Below, one piece after another: positions 50,707 to 59,770 of a stretch of 64,000 bases of DNA. The stretch is from Butyrivibrio sp. AE2015. Lineage in GTDB: Bacteria; Bacillota; Clostridia; Lachnospirales; Lachnospiraceae. Under the pieces are notes generated by a model, which was not told where the DNA came from, did no database searches, and saw only the letters and a list, made by a program, of their open reading frames with translations. Location: the NCBI RefSeq assembly GCF_000420825.1, contig NZ_ATVR01000001.1:186001-250000 (forward strand). The letters are read 5' to 3'. A program made the translations under genes and the position numbers. How positions within the stretch are numbered: position 1 is the first letter of the stretch; every line of letters begins with the position of its first letter.

Positions 50707-52149
50707 ATGAAGAAAGCTCTTGTAACGTGCGCTACAATAGTGCTTATGTTTGCGGTTTTCATGGGAATTGTTTTTGAATCTTACAGGGAAGTGCTAAGAG
50801 ATGGCATTTCCAAGTATGTAAATGAGACAGTCTCTTCGGAGCTTTCTTCAGTGATGTACCAAAAGGATATAAATTACATAAGAATCCGTGATTATCATGA
50901 AGCTTTCGCAAAGGCTCTTACAGGCTATGATATTACAGCAGACAAAAAAGAGATTGAAAGTTGGCTTGAACTCATCGTGAAAAGTACAGATAGCAGTAAT
51001 TCTTTTGTCTGCGATTCAGATGGGAGAGGATATGATGAACGCGGAAAGGATGTAAATGTATATAACTATAATTTCTTTGAGCAGGTGACCGAAGGCTTTG
51101 ATGAAGGAAGCTCAGGTGTGCTCATTATCGAAGAAGAGGCCTTTGGCGGCAGAAGCGTTGCTTTTATAAATGGTGTGAAATTATCAGAAGACACCAAAGG
51201 TTATCTTATATCTATTCTCAATATCGAGAATTTATCCGAAGGAATATTTGAAAAACAGGAGCTTATCGACTACGGTGCGTGGGTTGCTGTCAGGGGTCAT
51301 ATTCTTACCGAGTATGGTGAACGACTCCGTAACAATGATGAGGTTATTGATTATATATGGGAGGCTTTGCCTACGGGCTCTGATCAGAGTAAATTTCAGC
51401 ATGCCATAGCTCAGCGTAATGCTTTTTTTGAGGAAATACCAAAGTACGGGTATATCATTACAGTGCCGGCACCGCTTTCAGGAGGCGCACTCGTGGCTTT
51501 TATCAGTTATAAGAACATGAGCAGGGCTTTGGATGAGCCACTTCATGATTATTATGCGATGTATATTTGGGTTATGGTGCTTCTTGTACTTCTCTGCGTA
51601 AGTCTGTTTTTGGGACATCTTTTAGCTACATTTATTAGCAAAAGAAACAGAAACAAGAAGGACAGAGATGCCAAGACAGGTCTTTTGACTGAAGAATCTA
51701 CTGAAAGGCAGATAAATACATATCTAGGTGAATCAGAAAGCAAATATGGACTTATGTTCCTTATAGCTATTAATGGATTAAAAGGACTGCGAATAGCAAA
51801 AGGTGAGGAAGCTGTGGAGGCAGTTGTAGTAGATTTTGCCAAAAAGCTATCTGAAAATTACAGGGTTTCTGATGTAGTAGGTGAATCTGATAATGGGGAG
51901 TTTGTTGTTTTCATGAAAGATATCAGTGCCGGAAAGGACATCAGAAAGCAAGTTGACGCAATGGTAATGCTTGCGCATGATTTCAAAACTATGAAGGAAA
52001 ATGAAGATGGTGTAGTCTCGCTTAGTGTTGGTGGAGCTGTGGCACCTAAAGATGGCAGAAAATACTCTAATCTTCTCGCTGCATCAAAAGCTGCTTTGAT
52101 AGAGTCTAAAGCTCGTGGAACAGGTCAGGTAGTCTTTTATCACGAATAG
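50707..52149 (+). CDS. Membrane sensor with degenerate GGDEF domain
   Basis: A 480-residue protein. It has one membrane segment at about 5-25, an extracellular sensor of some 250 residues, a second segment at about 283-310 (YIWVMVLLVLLCVSLFLGHL) and a cytoplasmic GGDEF-type domain that begins RDAKTGLLTEESTER. The signature loop reads SDNGEF in place of GGDEF, and the catalytic Gly-Gly-Asp is changed, so synthesis of c-di-GMP is doubtful. It may bind GTP or act as a signalling partner. AGAGGTGAC precedes ATG 50707. Confidence 0.85.
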   Translation: MKKALVTCATIVLMFAVFMGIVFESYREVLRDGISKYVNETVSSELSSVMYQKDINYIRIRDYHEAFAKALTGYDITADKKEIESWLELIVKSTDSSNSFVCDSDGRGYDERGKDVNVYNYNFFEQVTEGFDEGSSGVLIIEEEAFGGRSVAFINGVKLSEDTKGYLISILNIENLSEGIFEKQELIDYGAWVAVRGHILTEYGERLRNNDEVIDYIWEALPTGSDQSKFQHAIAQRNAFFEEIPKYGYIITVPAPLSGGALVAFISYKNMSRALDEPLHDYYAMYIWVMVLLVLLCVSLFLGHLLATFISKRNRNKKDRDAKTGLLTEESTERQINTYLGESESKYGLMFLIAINGLKGLRIAKGEEAVEAVVVDFAKKLSENYRVSDVVGESDNGEFVVFMKDISAGKDIRKQVDAMVMLAHDFKTMKENEDGVVSLSVGGAVAPKDGRKYSNLLAASKAALIESKARGTGQVVFYHE

Positions 52150-52346
52150 GCAATGGTCAAATTGCATATAGAATTTTTAGATTCTTCGTCAATATTTCAG
52201 AATTGTGGAAAAGTCGCCTGATTGCTAGTCAGTTTTGCTAATGAATTGTAAAATATTTGTGAAATAAGTGAATAGTAAATAAACACCTCCACCGCTATAC
52301 TTGTTTATAGCATGAAGCTATTGATGAATTAGGAGGAATATAAGGT
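52150..52346. other. Intergenic leader before the sugar ABC ATPase gene
   Basis: No gene is seen. There is a small GCAAT/ATTGC hairpin near 52150-52166, TATACT and TATAGC boxes near 52300-52312 without a good -35 partner, and the AGGAGG site of the next gene at 52331-52336. Confidence 0.5.
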
Positions 52347-53456
52347 ATGGCAAGTTTATCACTTGAGCATGTAACTAAAGTATATCCTAATGGTTTTGAG
52401 GCTGTTAAAGACTTCAACCTTGAGATTCAGGATAAAGAATTTATTATTTTCGTAGGACCTTCAGGATGCGGAAAGTCAACAACACTTCGTATGATCGCTG
52501 GACTTGAAGATATCTCTTCAGGAACACTTAAGATTGGTGACAGAGTTGTTAACGACGTTGAGCCTAAGGACAGAGATATTGCGATGGTATTCCAGAACTA
52601 CGCTCTGTATCCTCACATGACAGTATATGATAACATGGCATTTGGACTTAAGCTTAGAAAAGTTCCAAAGGCTGATATTGATAAGATGGTTAGAGAAGCT
52701 GCTAAGATCCTTGACCTTGAGAAGCTCCTTGATCGTAAGCCAAAGGCTCTTTCAGGTGGACAGAGACAGCGTGTTGCTATGGGACGTGCTATCGTTCGTA
52801 ACCCTAAGGTATTCCTTATGGACGAACCTCTTTCAAACCTTGATGCAAAGCTCCGTGTACAGATGAGAACAGAGATTGCTAAGCTTCACCAGAGACTTGG
52901 CACAACAATCATCTACGTTACACATGACCAGACAGAGGCTATGACTCTTGGTACAAGAATCGTAGTTATGAAGGATGGTGTTGTTCAGCAGGTTGATACA
53001 CCTCAGAACCTCTATGATAAGCCAGGCAACCTCTTCGTTGCTGGATTCATGGGATCACCTCAGATGAACTTCCTTGATGCAGAAGTTGAAGTACAGGGCG
53101 ACAAGGCTTGCCTCAAGATCGCTGGCCAGTCAATCGAACTTCCACCTGCAAAGGCTAAGAAGGTTATCGAGGGAGGCTACGCTGGAAAGACTGTTACATT
53201 CGGTATCCGTCCAGAAGACGTTGATGATTCAGAGATGGTTGTTAACACATCAAAGGCTGTATTTGAGTCAACAATCAACGTATACGAGCTTCTTGGTGCA
53301 GAAGTTTATCTGTACTTTGATCTTGATAAGTTCCCTATCACAGCTAGAGTTGATTCTCGTACAACAGCTAGACCTGGCGATAAGGTTAAGTTTGCATTCG
53401 ATGTTGAGAAGATCCACATCTTCGACAAAGAGACAGAGAAGACAATCACAAACTAA
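52347..53456 (+). CDS. msmX: Sugar ABC transporter ATPase (MsmX/UgpC/MalK type)
   Basis: A 369-residue ATPase with a nucleotide-binding domain and a C-terminal OB-like regulatory domain, as in MalK. Motifs are Walker A FVGPSGCGKSTTLRM, the Q-loop VFQNYALYPHMTVYDN, signature LSGGQRQRVAMGRAIV, Walker B VFLMDEPLSNLDAKLR and the switch His in TIIYVTHDQTEAMTL. No permeases lie nearby; in Firmicutes a single MsmX-type ATPase often energises several sugar importers. A strong AGGAGGAAT precedes ATG 52347, codons look highly adapted, and a terminator follows. Confidence 0.96.
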   Translation: MASLSLEHVTKVYPNGFEAVKDFNLEIQDKEFIIFVGPSGCGKSTTLRMIAGLEDISSGTLKIGDRVVNDVEPKDRDIAMVFQNYALYPHMTVYDNMAFGLKLRKVPKADIDKMVREAAKILDLEKLLDRKPKALSGGQRQRVAMGRAIVRNPKVFLMDEPLSNLDAKLRVQMRTEIAKLHQRLGTTIIYVTHDQTEAMTLGTRIVVMKDGVVQQVDTPQNLYDKPGNLFVAGFMGSPQMNFLDAEVEVQGDKACLKIAGQSIELPPAKAKKVIEGGYAGKTVTFGIRPEDVDDSEMVVNTSKAVFESTINVYELLGAEVYLYFDLDKFPITARVDSRTTARPGDKVKFAFDVEKIHIFDKETEKTITN

Positions 53457-53469
53457 TATTAAAAATGGG

Positions 53470-53500
53470 AAGGCTATCGCGCGAGCGATAGCCTTTTTTT
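53470..53500 (+). terminator. Strong terminator of the ABC ATPase gene
   Basis: AAGGCTATCGC and GCGATAGCCTT form a perfect 11-bp stem around GCGA, followed by seven T. It separates the ATPase from the regulator gene. Confidence 0.93.
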
Positions 53501-53545
53501 CATGCATTATGTTATACTTATGTTATATTGCAAGGAGGTAGACAG

Positions 53546-54630
53546 ATGATTTCTGCGCAGACTATCAAGGGAAGTATAGATGAGTTAGGAGCAATTACAA
53601 AAGTTGAGCTTTGTGTTATGGACTTAAATGGTGATATTGTAGCTTCTACTACTGAACGGGAAATGCTTGATATTTCTATAATCACAAGTTTTGCACAATC
53701 TCCGGTTGATTCACAGGTTATTGGAGATGTTCATCTGTTTAAGATACTTGACGAAGGTGAGCCTTCTTACGTTCTTTTAGCAAAGGGTGACAGCGAGCAC
53801 GCATATATGGTTGGTAAGATCGGAGTCAGCCAGCTTCAGAATCTTATTGTAGCCTATAAGGAGAGGTACGACAGAAATAACTTCTTCCAGAATCTGCTTC
53901 TTGATAATATGCTTCTTATTGATGTATATAACAGAGCGCGTAAGCTTAAGGTAGAGGTTAATGTACCAAGAGTTATCATTTTGGTCGAGGTGAAGCATTC
54001 CAATGATAATACTGCACAGGAACTTCTCGGAAGCATTATGCACCACATACAGGTGATTATGTAACTGCTGTCGATGAGAACAGTGTCATATTGATAAAGT
54101 CTCTTGCTAAGTCTCAGACATATGAAGAGGTTCAAAAGATTGCTACAACAATTGTGGACATGATGAACACTGAGGCTATGCTCGATGTAAGGGTATCCTA
54201 CGGAACTATAGTGGATGAACTTAAGGATTTGAGCAAGTCATATAAAGAGGCCAAGATGGCTCTTGAGGTTGGAAGGATATTCTATGCTGAAAAGAGGGTC
54301 AATGCCTACAATACATTAGGTATAGGAAGACTTATCTATCAGCTTCCTGAGAGTCTTTGCCGAATTTTCATCGATGAGATCTTTGGTGGAAAAGAAGTTC
54401 CGGATGATCTTGATGAGGAGACTTTAAATACCATCAATAAATTCTTTGAGAACAATCTTAATGTCTCTGAGACTTCAAGACAGCTTTTTGTTCATAGAAA
54501 TACACTTGTCTATAGAATTGAAAAACTGGAAAAGAGCTCTGGACTTGATGTTAGAAAATTTGATGATGCTCTTACATTTAAGATTGCTCTTATGGTAATA
54601 GGATATATGAAATATCTGGAAAACAGGTAA
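53546..54630 (+). pseudogene. CdaR/PucR-type sugar-diacid-like regulator, split by a one-base frameshift
   Basis: The N-terminal part (53546-54064) holds the sensor and the start of the middle domain and stops after GSIMHHIQVIM. The other frame carries on without a gap as YAPHTGDYVTAVDENSVILI and runs to 54630, with the middle domain and a PucR-type HTH (NVSETSRQLFVHRNTLVYRI). A single missing base near 54035-54042 joins the two into one protein of about 361 residues that fits the family. AAGGAGG lies 7 bases before ATG 53546. The flanks are undamaged, so this is either a recent mutation, a sequencing error or a true frameshift site. Its position after the MsmX-type gene is typical of a sugar regulator. 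Confidence 0.85.
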
Positions 54631-54637
54631 AAAAGAA

Positions 54638-54815
54638 GCGGTCCTGTGAAGGACGCATGCACGTTGACTTCAGGCAGAATAAGGCAACCTTACAACACAT
54701 GGAAGGTTCTACTTAGTGCTGCTTCGTTCCCGACCTGACACGGTTCGTAGATTTCCATTGCATAAGACCCGATTCTGCACAAAAGGACTGCTACATGCAC
54801 CCTTCACAAAACCGC
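54638..54815 (-). ncRNA. ffs: Signal recognition particle RNA
   Basis: The minus strand contains the SRP core GTCAGGTCGGGAACGAAGCAGC with its GGAA tetraloop and asymmetric internal loop, which binds Ffh. The ends are complementary over a long stretch: GCGGTT, GTGAAGG and GCATG at the 5' end pair with CATGC, CCTTCAC and ACCGC at the 3' end, and CTTCTTTTTT follows as terminator. The size from these ends is about 178 bases, between the short (about 110) and the long Alu-containing (about 270) forms. A consensus promoter fixes the 5' end near 54815. Confidence 0.92.
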
Positions 54816-54821
54816 TTTATT

Positions 54822-54850
54822 ACTATACTTTGTTTTTTGTATATTGTCAA
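54822..54850 (-). promoter_or_regulatory. Near-consensus promoter of SRP RNA
   Basis: On the minus strand TTGACA (54850-54845) and TATAGT (54827-54822) are exactly 17 bases apart, 6 bases before the predicted RNA start. The -35 box overlaps the stop codon of the Rrf2 gene. Confidence 0.88.
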
Positions 54851-55257
54851 TTTTGATCTATTAAATCTTGAAGACTATAGCTGTTGATGTAGTCATTTAC
54901 TACCTTATCGAGCCCGGCCCAAAAAGGAAGAGTTGAACAGGAATCCGATAATGGACAAGGATTTCCTTCACTACCGGAAACACATTCGATAGGAGTAAGG
55001 CTTCCCTCAACAGTTCGAAGGATATCGCCAATATTACAATCTTTGGGTTCTCTTGCCAGGCGGTACCCACCATTGTTTCCACGCATACTAAGTAAAAAAC
55101 CTGACTTGTTAAGACCAGAAACAATCTGTTCAAGATATTTAACGGTGATATTCTGGCGACTTGATATATCTTTTAGCGAAATGAATTCCCCATTGTCGTG
55201 AAGAGCAATATCCATCATGACTTTGAGGGCATAACGTCCTTTGGTGGAAATTTTCAT
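54847..55257 (-). CDS. Rrf2/IscR-family iron-sulfur regulator
   Basis: A 136-residue winged-helix regulator that begins MKISTKGRYALKVMMDIA, the classical Rrf2 start. The recognition part is SRQNITVKYLEQIVSGL with LLSMRGNNGGYRLAR. Three Cys in ECVSGSEGNPCPLSDSCSTL match the [2Fe-2S] ligand pattern of IscR, so it should sense iron-sulfur status. No isc or suf genes are in the window. AGAGGT precedes the ATG. Its last codon lies within the SRP RNA promoter. Confidence 0.94.
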   Translation of the reverse strand: MKISTKGRYALKVMMDIALHDNGEFISLKDISSRQNITVKYLEQIVSGLNKSGFLLSMRGNNGGYRLAREPKDCNIGDILRTVEGSLTPIECVSGSEGNPCPLSDSCSTLPFWAGLDKVVNDYINSYSLQDLIDQN

Positions 55258-55346
55258 TTATATGACCTCTGAAACAATATATAATAAACTTGTGGAAATA
55301 TGACATGTATATCATATAATAACAAAAAAAGAAATCAATTACCACT

Positions 55347-55871
55347 ATGAAATTAGAAGCAAAATCAAGAGTTATAGACGTAGAACAAGAAGATAATAAG
55401 TACATGAAAGCTGCAATAGCGCAGGCTAAGAAGGCATATAAACTTGGGGAGGTGCCGATAGGATGCGTTATTGTTTATGAAGGAAGGATTATAGGAAGGG
55501 GATACAACAGACGTAATACAGACAAGACTCCGCTTGCTCATGCAGAGATAACAGCTATCAAAAAGGCAGTTAAGGTCATGAAAGACTGGAGACTTGAGGA
55601 GTGCAAGCTCTATGTTACTTTGGAGCCTTGTCAGATGTGCGCGGGAGCTATTGTGCAGGCAAGGATACCAGAGGTCATTATGGCTGCAGAAAATCCAAAG
55701 GCTGGTTGCGCAGGCTCTGTAATGGATATTCTTAATAATCCGGATTTTAATCATCAGGTCACAGTGAAAAAGGGAGTTTTGAAGGAGGAGTGTAGCAAAC
55801 TATTAAAAGATTTTTTTGTTGAACTTCGTGCGAGAAATAAGGCATTGAAGGAGCAGAAAGGAAATCTCTAG
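55347..55871 (+). CDS. tadA: tRNA-specific adenosine deaminase
   Basis: Converts A34 to inosine in tRNA-Arg(ACG). A cytidine-deaminase fold protein of 174 residues with zinc motifs HAEI (in PLAHAEITAIKKA) and PCQMC (in YVTLEPCQMCAGAIVQARI). The family start resembles DNKYMKAAIAQAKKA, which is near residue 17, so the ATG at 55347 adds a short extension; ATG 55404 would cut into the first helix. No strong ribosome site is seen. It faces away from the Rrf2 gene across an 89-base gap. Location beside SRP RNA is common in Firmicutes. Confidence 0.95.
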   Translation: MKLEAKSRVIDVEQEDNKYMKAAIAQAKKAYKLGEVPIGCVIVYEGRIIGRGYNRRNTDKTPLAHAEITAIKKAVKVMKDWRLEECKLYVTLEPCQMCAGAIVQARIPEVIMAAENPKAGCAGSVMDILNNPDFNHQVTVKKGVLKEECSKLLKDFFVELRARNKALKEQKGNL

Positions 55872-57385
55872 TGAGAGTAAGGATTTTTACTAGCTTAATT
55901 GCTCTCGGGATGCTTATAGCATGTACAGCCTGTGGAGCAAAAGAAATTGACTACACCAAAGAAGACCCGGTTACTATTACATACTTAACAATTGGTGAAA
56001 AGCCATCTAATGGCAGGACTGAGGAAGTAATAAAAGAGCTGAATTCTATTCTTGAAAAAGAAGTGAATGCAAGGCTTGATATTTACTACATTCCTTGGAA
56101 AGACTATCTGGAAAACTACAATATTGCATTGGATTCAGGAGATGTTGATCTGGATTTGATCGGTACCGGAAGCGATTGGCTGGATGCCTGGCCGAATGCC
56201 ATAAAAGGCAACTTTTTACCTCTTTCAAAAGAAATGCTTCAGGAGTACTGTCCACAAACATATGCAAACCTGAGAAAAGAAGAATGGGAAAAATGTTCAT
56301 ACAACGGAAGTATTTATATGATTCCGGAGAATGAGTATACCCAGTGGATAAATCACGGATTTATATACAGGAAAGATCTTGCCAGAGAGGCTGGGCTTGA
56401 CAGGGTTAAGTCATGGTCAGATCTGGATAAGTATCTTAAATATGTGAAAAAAGCTCATCCTGATATGCTTCCTTGGGATGCGGATGGTAAGACAGTGATA
56501 CATACTTTGGGCTACCTTATGTCTGCCAGGAAGTATGCGCCTATTTATGAACTGAGCACATACGGAATCTGGGGAGCATATACCGATGATCTGAAAACCA
56601 TAGTTTCTCCTTATTATACAGGTGATGAGTTCCTGGAATATGCAAAACTCATGAAGGATTGGGATGAAAGTGGTATATGGAGAGATGATTTTAGATTTAC
56701 CGGGGATAACACGGAAGAGTTTTTCTCTGGATATACGAGTGTTGTTCAGCATCATACACAGAAGTATTACACAGAAATAAAGCCTACAATGGATGTAATG
56801 ATCCCTGACGCAGAAACGGATTTTTACTGGTTTGGTGAAGAAAACGGCAATTTGATGAAAAACAGTATTCTTCACGGAGCAATGGCAGTTTACAGTGGAT
56901 CCAAGAATCCTGAAAAAGCGCTTATGGTATATGACCTTCTAAGAAATGATCCAAGATGCTACAGATTGATCAATTATGGAATAGAGGGTGTCCAATACGA
57001 GGTCAATAAAAACGGATTATTGGAAAAGCCCAGCGGATATAATGCTGATAGAGATGGAATAGTCATGAATTTCTGGTGGGGAAGAAGGGACGCTCTTGAG
57101 ATTCAGGATTCCTCCTATAATTGGAGTGAATACTATGACCTGATTGATACATATGATAGAAATGCCTATTCATACCCATGGGATAGCGTTCCTTTTTCAA
57201 CAGAGGATATCAATAAAGAGATAAAATCCATAGTAGAAGTGTTCGACAAATACCTTCCGGCGATAACTTATGGTCAGTATGATGTGACACCTGAAGAAGA
57301 GGTGGAGACCTTCAGACAGGAACTAAAAGAGGCTGGGATCGAGGAAGTTACTGCAAAGCTTCAGCGAGTTTTGGATTCATATTAA
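55871..57385 (+). CDS. ABC-type sugar-binding lipoprotein
   Basis: A 504-residue extracellular solute-binding protein. The N-terminus has a lipoprotein signal (SLIALGMLIACTACGAKEI), with a lipobox that can be read at LIAC. The mature part has the family pattern VTITYLTIGEKPSNGRTEEV and later GDVDLDLIGTGSDWLDAW, similar to the YtcQ/LipO-type group. GTG 55871 shares one base with the tadA stop TAG, so expression may be linked. No permease or ATPase is adjacent; it must work with components elsewhere, possibly with the MsmX-type ATPase. The ligand is unknown. Confidence 0.88.
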   Translation: MRVRIFTSLIALGMLIACTACGAKEIDYTKEDPVTITYLTIGEKPSNGRTEEVIKELNSILEKEVNARLDIYYIPWKDYLENYNIALDSGDVDLDLIGTGSDWLDAWPNAIKGNFLPLSKEMLQEYCPQTYANLRKEEWEKCSYNGSIYMIPENEYTQWINHGFIYRKDLAREAGLDRVKSWSDLDKYLKYVKKAHPDMLPWDADGKTVIHTLGYLMSARKYAPIYELSTYGIWGAYTDDLKTIVSPYYTGDEFLEYAKLMKDWDESGIWRDDFRFTGDNTEEFFSGYTSVVQHHTQKYYTEIKPTMDVMIPDAETDFYWFGEENGNLMKNSILHGAMAVYSGSKNPEKALMVYDLLRNDPRCYRLINYGIEGVQYEVNKNGLLEKPSGYNADRDGIVMNFWWGRRDALEIQDSSYNWSEYYDLIDTYDRNAYSYPWDSVPFSTEDINKEIKSIVEVFDKYLPAITYGQYDVTPEEEVETFRQELKEAGIEEVTAKLQRVLDSY

Positions 57386-57394
57386 AAAATATCC

Positions 57395-57451
57395 TACCAA
57401 GTAGTGTTTATCTATGGTAGAATAGCGCTTATAAAATTGTATACATGTATA
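57395..57451 (+). promoter_or_regulatory. Putative aconitase promoter with palindrome downstream
   Basis: TACCAA (57395-57400) and TAGAAT (57418-57423) are 17 bases apart. A perfect 12-base palindrome, TATACATGTATA (57440-57451), lies about 10 bases after the predicted start point, where a repressor could act. Confidence 0.4.
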
Positions 57452-57478
57452 GCGGTTAAAAAGGGTAGGAGGAAAACA

Positions 57479-59770
57479 ATGGTAACAACATACGAAAATG
57501 GATGTTTTTTACTAAATGGAACCACACTTGTTTTAGATGACAACGATGCATCTGCAAAGCTTTCTGCAGAAGGTTTTGACGGTGTAACTAAAGAGCAGGC
57601 AAAAGAAAATACGATATGTTACGGTATTCTGAAAGCGCATAATACATCCGATAGCATGGATAAGCTTTGCGTTAAATTCGACAAGCTTACTTCACATGAC
57701 ATCACTTATGTTGGAATCATTCAGACTGCAAGAGCTTCAGGACTCACTAAATTTCCTATTCCTTACGTTCTTACAAATTGCCACAATTCTCTTTGTGCTG
57801 TAGGTGGAACTATAAACGAAGATGACCACATGTTTGGACTTACAGCAGCACAGAAGTATGGCGGAATATATGTACCACCTCATCAGGCAGTAATTCACCA
57901 GTTTGCAAGAGAGATGCTGGCATCAGGCGGAAGCATGATTCTTGGCTCAGACTCCCATACCAGATATGGAGCTCTTGGAACAATGGCTATCGGTGAGGGC
58001 GGACCAGAACTTGTAAAACAGCTCCTTGGACAGACATACGATGTAGATATGCCTGGAGTTGTAGCTATTTACCTTGAAGGTGAGCCTAAGAAGGGCGTTG
58101 GACCTCAGGACGTAGCGCTGGCTATTATTGGAAAAGTATTCGGCGATGGATATGTAAAGAATAAAGTAATGGAGTTTGTTGGACCTGGTGTTAAGAACCT
58201 TAGCGCTGACTTCAGAATTGGCGTAGATGTAATGACAACAGAAACAACATGTCTTTCATCCATTTGGCAGACCGATGATGAGATAAAGGACTTCTATGAT
58301 ATCCATGGAAGAGCAGCTGATTATAAAGAATTAAAACCTGGAAAAGCTGCCTACTATGATGGTTTGGTAAAGGTTGATCTTGGCTCTATCAATCCTATGA
58401 TCGCTATGCCATTCCACCCAAGTAACGTTTATGAGATTGATGAGGTGAACAGAAACGCAGCTGATATCCTTGCTGATGTAGAGAAAAAAGCAAAGGTAAG
58501 CTTTGGTGATAAGGTTGAGTTCTCCCTCATGAATAAGCTCAAAGATGGCAAGTTCATGGTCGATCAGGGAATCATTGCAGGTTGCGCAGGTGGCGGATTT
58601 GAAAATATCTGTGCGGCAGCAGATATCCTCAAGGGCAAATTCATAGGAAACGACAGATTTACACTTAGCGTTTATCCTGCTTCAACACCTATCTATATGG
58701 AAATAGTTAAAAACGGTGCGGCTGCAACTATCATGGAGTCAGGTGCTATATTAAAAACAGCATTCTGCGGACCTTGCTTTGGCGCAGGCGATACTCCTGC
58801 CAATAATGCATTCAGCATCAGACATTCAACCAGAAACTTCCCTAACAGAGAAGGTTCCAAGGTTCAGAGCGGACAGATTGCTTCCGTTGCTCTTATGGAT
58901 GCCAGATCAATTGCTGCAACAGCTGCAAACAAGGGCGTTCTTACACCTGCTACAGAATTTGTTGGTGACTTTAATAAATACAAATATCATTTTGACAGCG
59001 CAATATACAAGAACAGAGTATTTGATTCTCATGGCGTTGCAGATGACAGTGTTGAGCTTCAGCTTGGACCTAACATCAAGGATTGGCCAAGCATGGTTGC
59101 CCTCACAGACAATCTTCTTTTGAAGGTTGTATCTGAGATCCATGATCCTGTTACAACTACTGATGAACTTATTCCATCAGGCGAGACATCATCTTATCGT
59201 TCAAATCCTCTTGGACTTGCTGAGTTTACACTCTCCAGGAAAGATCCTGCTTATGTAGGCCTTGCCAAGGAAGTATATGCGCAGGAGATAAAGAGACGTG
59301 AAAATGTTCCTATGGAAGAGCTTGATCAGGAGCTTGCAGAGGCAGTAAAGACCATAAAGTCTCAGTTCTCTGATGTAAATAATGCCAATACCGGAATTGG
59401 CTCAACAATATTTGCAGTAAAGCCTGGTGATGGATCAGCCAGAGAGCAGGCTGCTTCTTGCCAGAAGGTACTTGGAGGCTGGGCTAACATTGCCAATGAA
59501 TACGCTACAAAGCGTTATCGCTCAAACCTTATCAACTGGGGAATGTTACCATTTATAATTGACGAGGGAGAGCTTCCGTTTAAAAATAAAGATTATATTT
59601 TTATACCTGGAATCAGAGATGCCGTATATAATAAGAGTGAAGAAATTAAAGCATATGCTGTTTCTGAAAACGGACTTAAAGAGTTTTCATTGAGACTGGG
59701 GAATCTGACTGATGATGAGAGACAGATTATTCTTGATGGATGCTTGATAAATTATAACAGGGTAAAATAA
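57479..59770 (+). CDS. acnA: Aconitate hydratase
   Basis: A 763-residue aconitase interconverting citrate and isocitrate, probably for glutamate synthesis in an anaerobe with a partial Krebs cycle. The iron-sulfur ligands are in [10 protein letters not shown] (region), [13 protein letters not shown] and [15 protein letters not shown], and [19 protein letters not shown] is the usual substrate-binding run. The C-terminal swivel domain includes [21 protein letters not shown] chose ATG 57479, with TAGGAGG upstream; the frame is open earlier without support. The stop overlaps the start of the GH9-like gene as TAATG. The symbol is by function only; the mitochondrial-type subfamily is closer. Confidence 0.93.
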   Translation: MVTTYENGCFLLNGTTLVLDDNDASAKLSAEGFDGVTKEQAKENTICYGILKAHNTSDSMDKLCVKFDKLTSHDITYVGIIQTARASGLTKFPIPYVLTNCHNSLCAVGGTINEDDHMFGLTAAQKYGGIYVPPHQAVIHQFAREMLASGGSMILGSDSHTRYGALGTMAIGEGGPELVKQLLGQTYDVDMPGVVAIYLEGEPKKGVGPQDVALAIIGKVFGDGYVKNKVMEFVGPGVKNLSADFRIGVDVMTTETTCLSSIWQTDDEIKDFYDIHGRAADYKELKPGKAAYYDGLVKVDLGSINPMIAMPFHPSNVYEIDEVNRNAADILADVEKKAKVSFGDKVEFSLMNKLKDGKFMVDQGIIAGCAGGGFENICAAADILKGKFIGNDRFTLSVYPASTPIYMEIVKNGAAATIMESGAILKTAFCGPCFGAGDTPANNAFSIRHSTRNFPNREGSKVQSGQIASVALMDARSIAATAANKGVLTPATEFVGDFNKYKYHFDSAIYKNRVFDSHGVADDSVELQLGPNIKDWPSMVALTDNLLLKVVSEIHDPVTTTDELIPSGETSSYRSNPLGLAEFTLSRKDPAYVGLAKEVYAQEIKRRENVPMEELDQELAEAVKTIKSQFSDVNNANTGIGSTIFAVKPGDGSAREQAASCQKVLGGWANIANEYATKRYRSNLINWGMLPFIIDEGELPFKNKDYIFIPGIRDAVYNKSEEIKAYAVSENGLKEFSLRLGNLTDDERQIILDGCLINYNRVK

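Noticed and set aside
53074-53541. Open frame overlapping the end of the ABC ATPase gene
   Set aside because: Runs through the ATPase C-terminal domain in another frame and across a strong terminator; no start site support.
54638-54815. Structured region first considered as tmRNA or RNase P RNA
   Set aside because: The core GTCAGG...GGAA...GAAGCAGC and end pairing are those of SRP RNA; no tRNA-like end or tag peptide is present.
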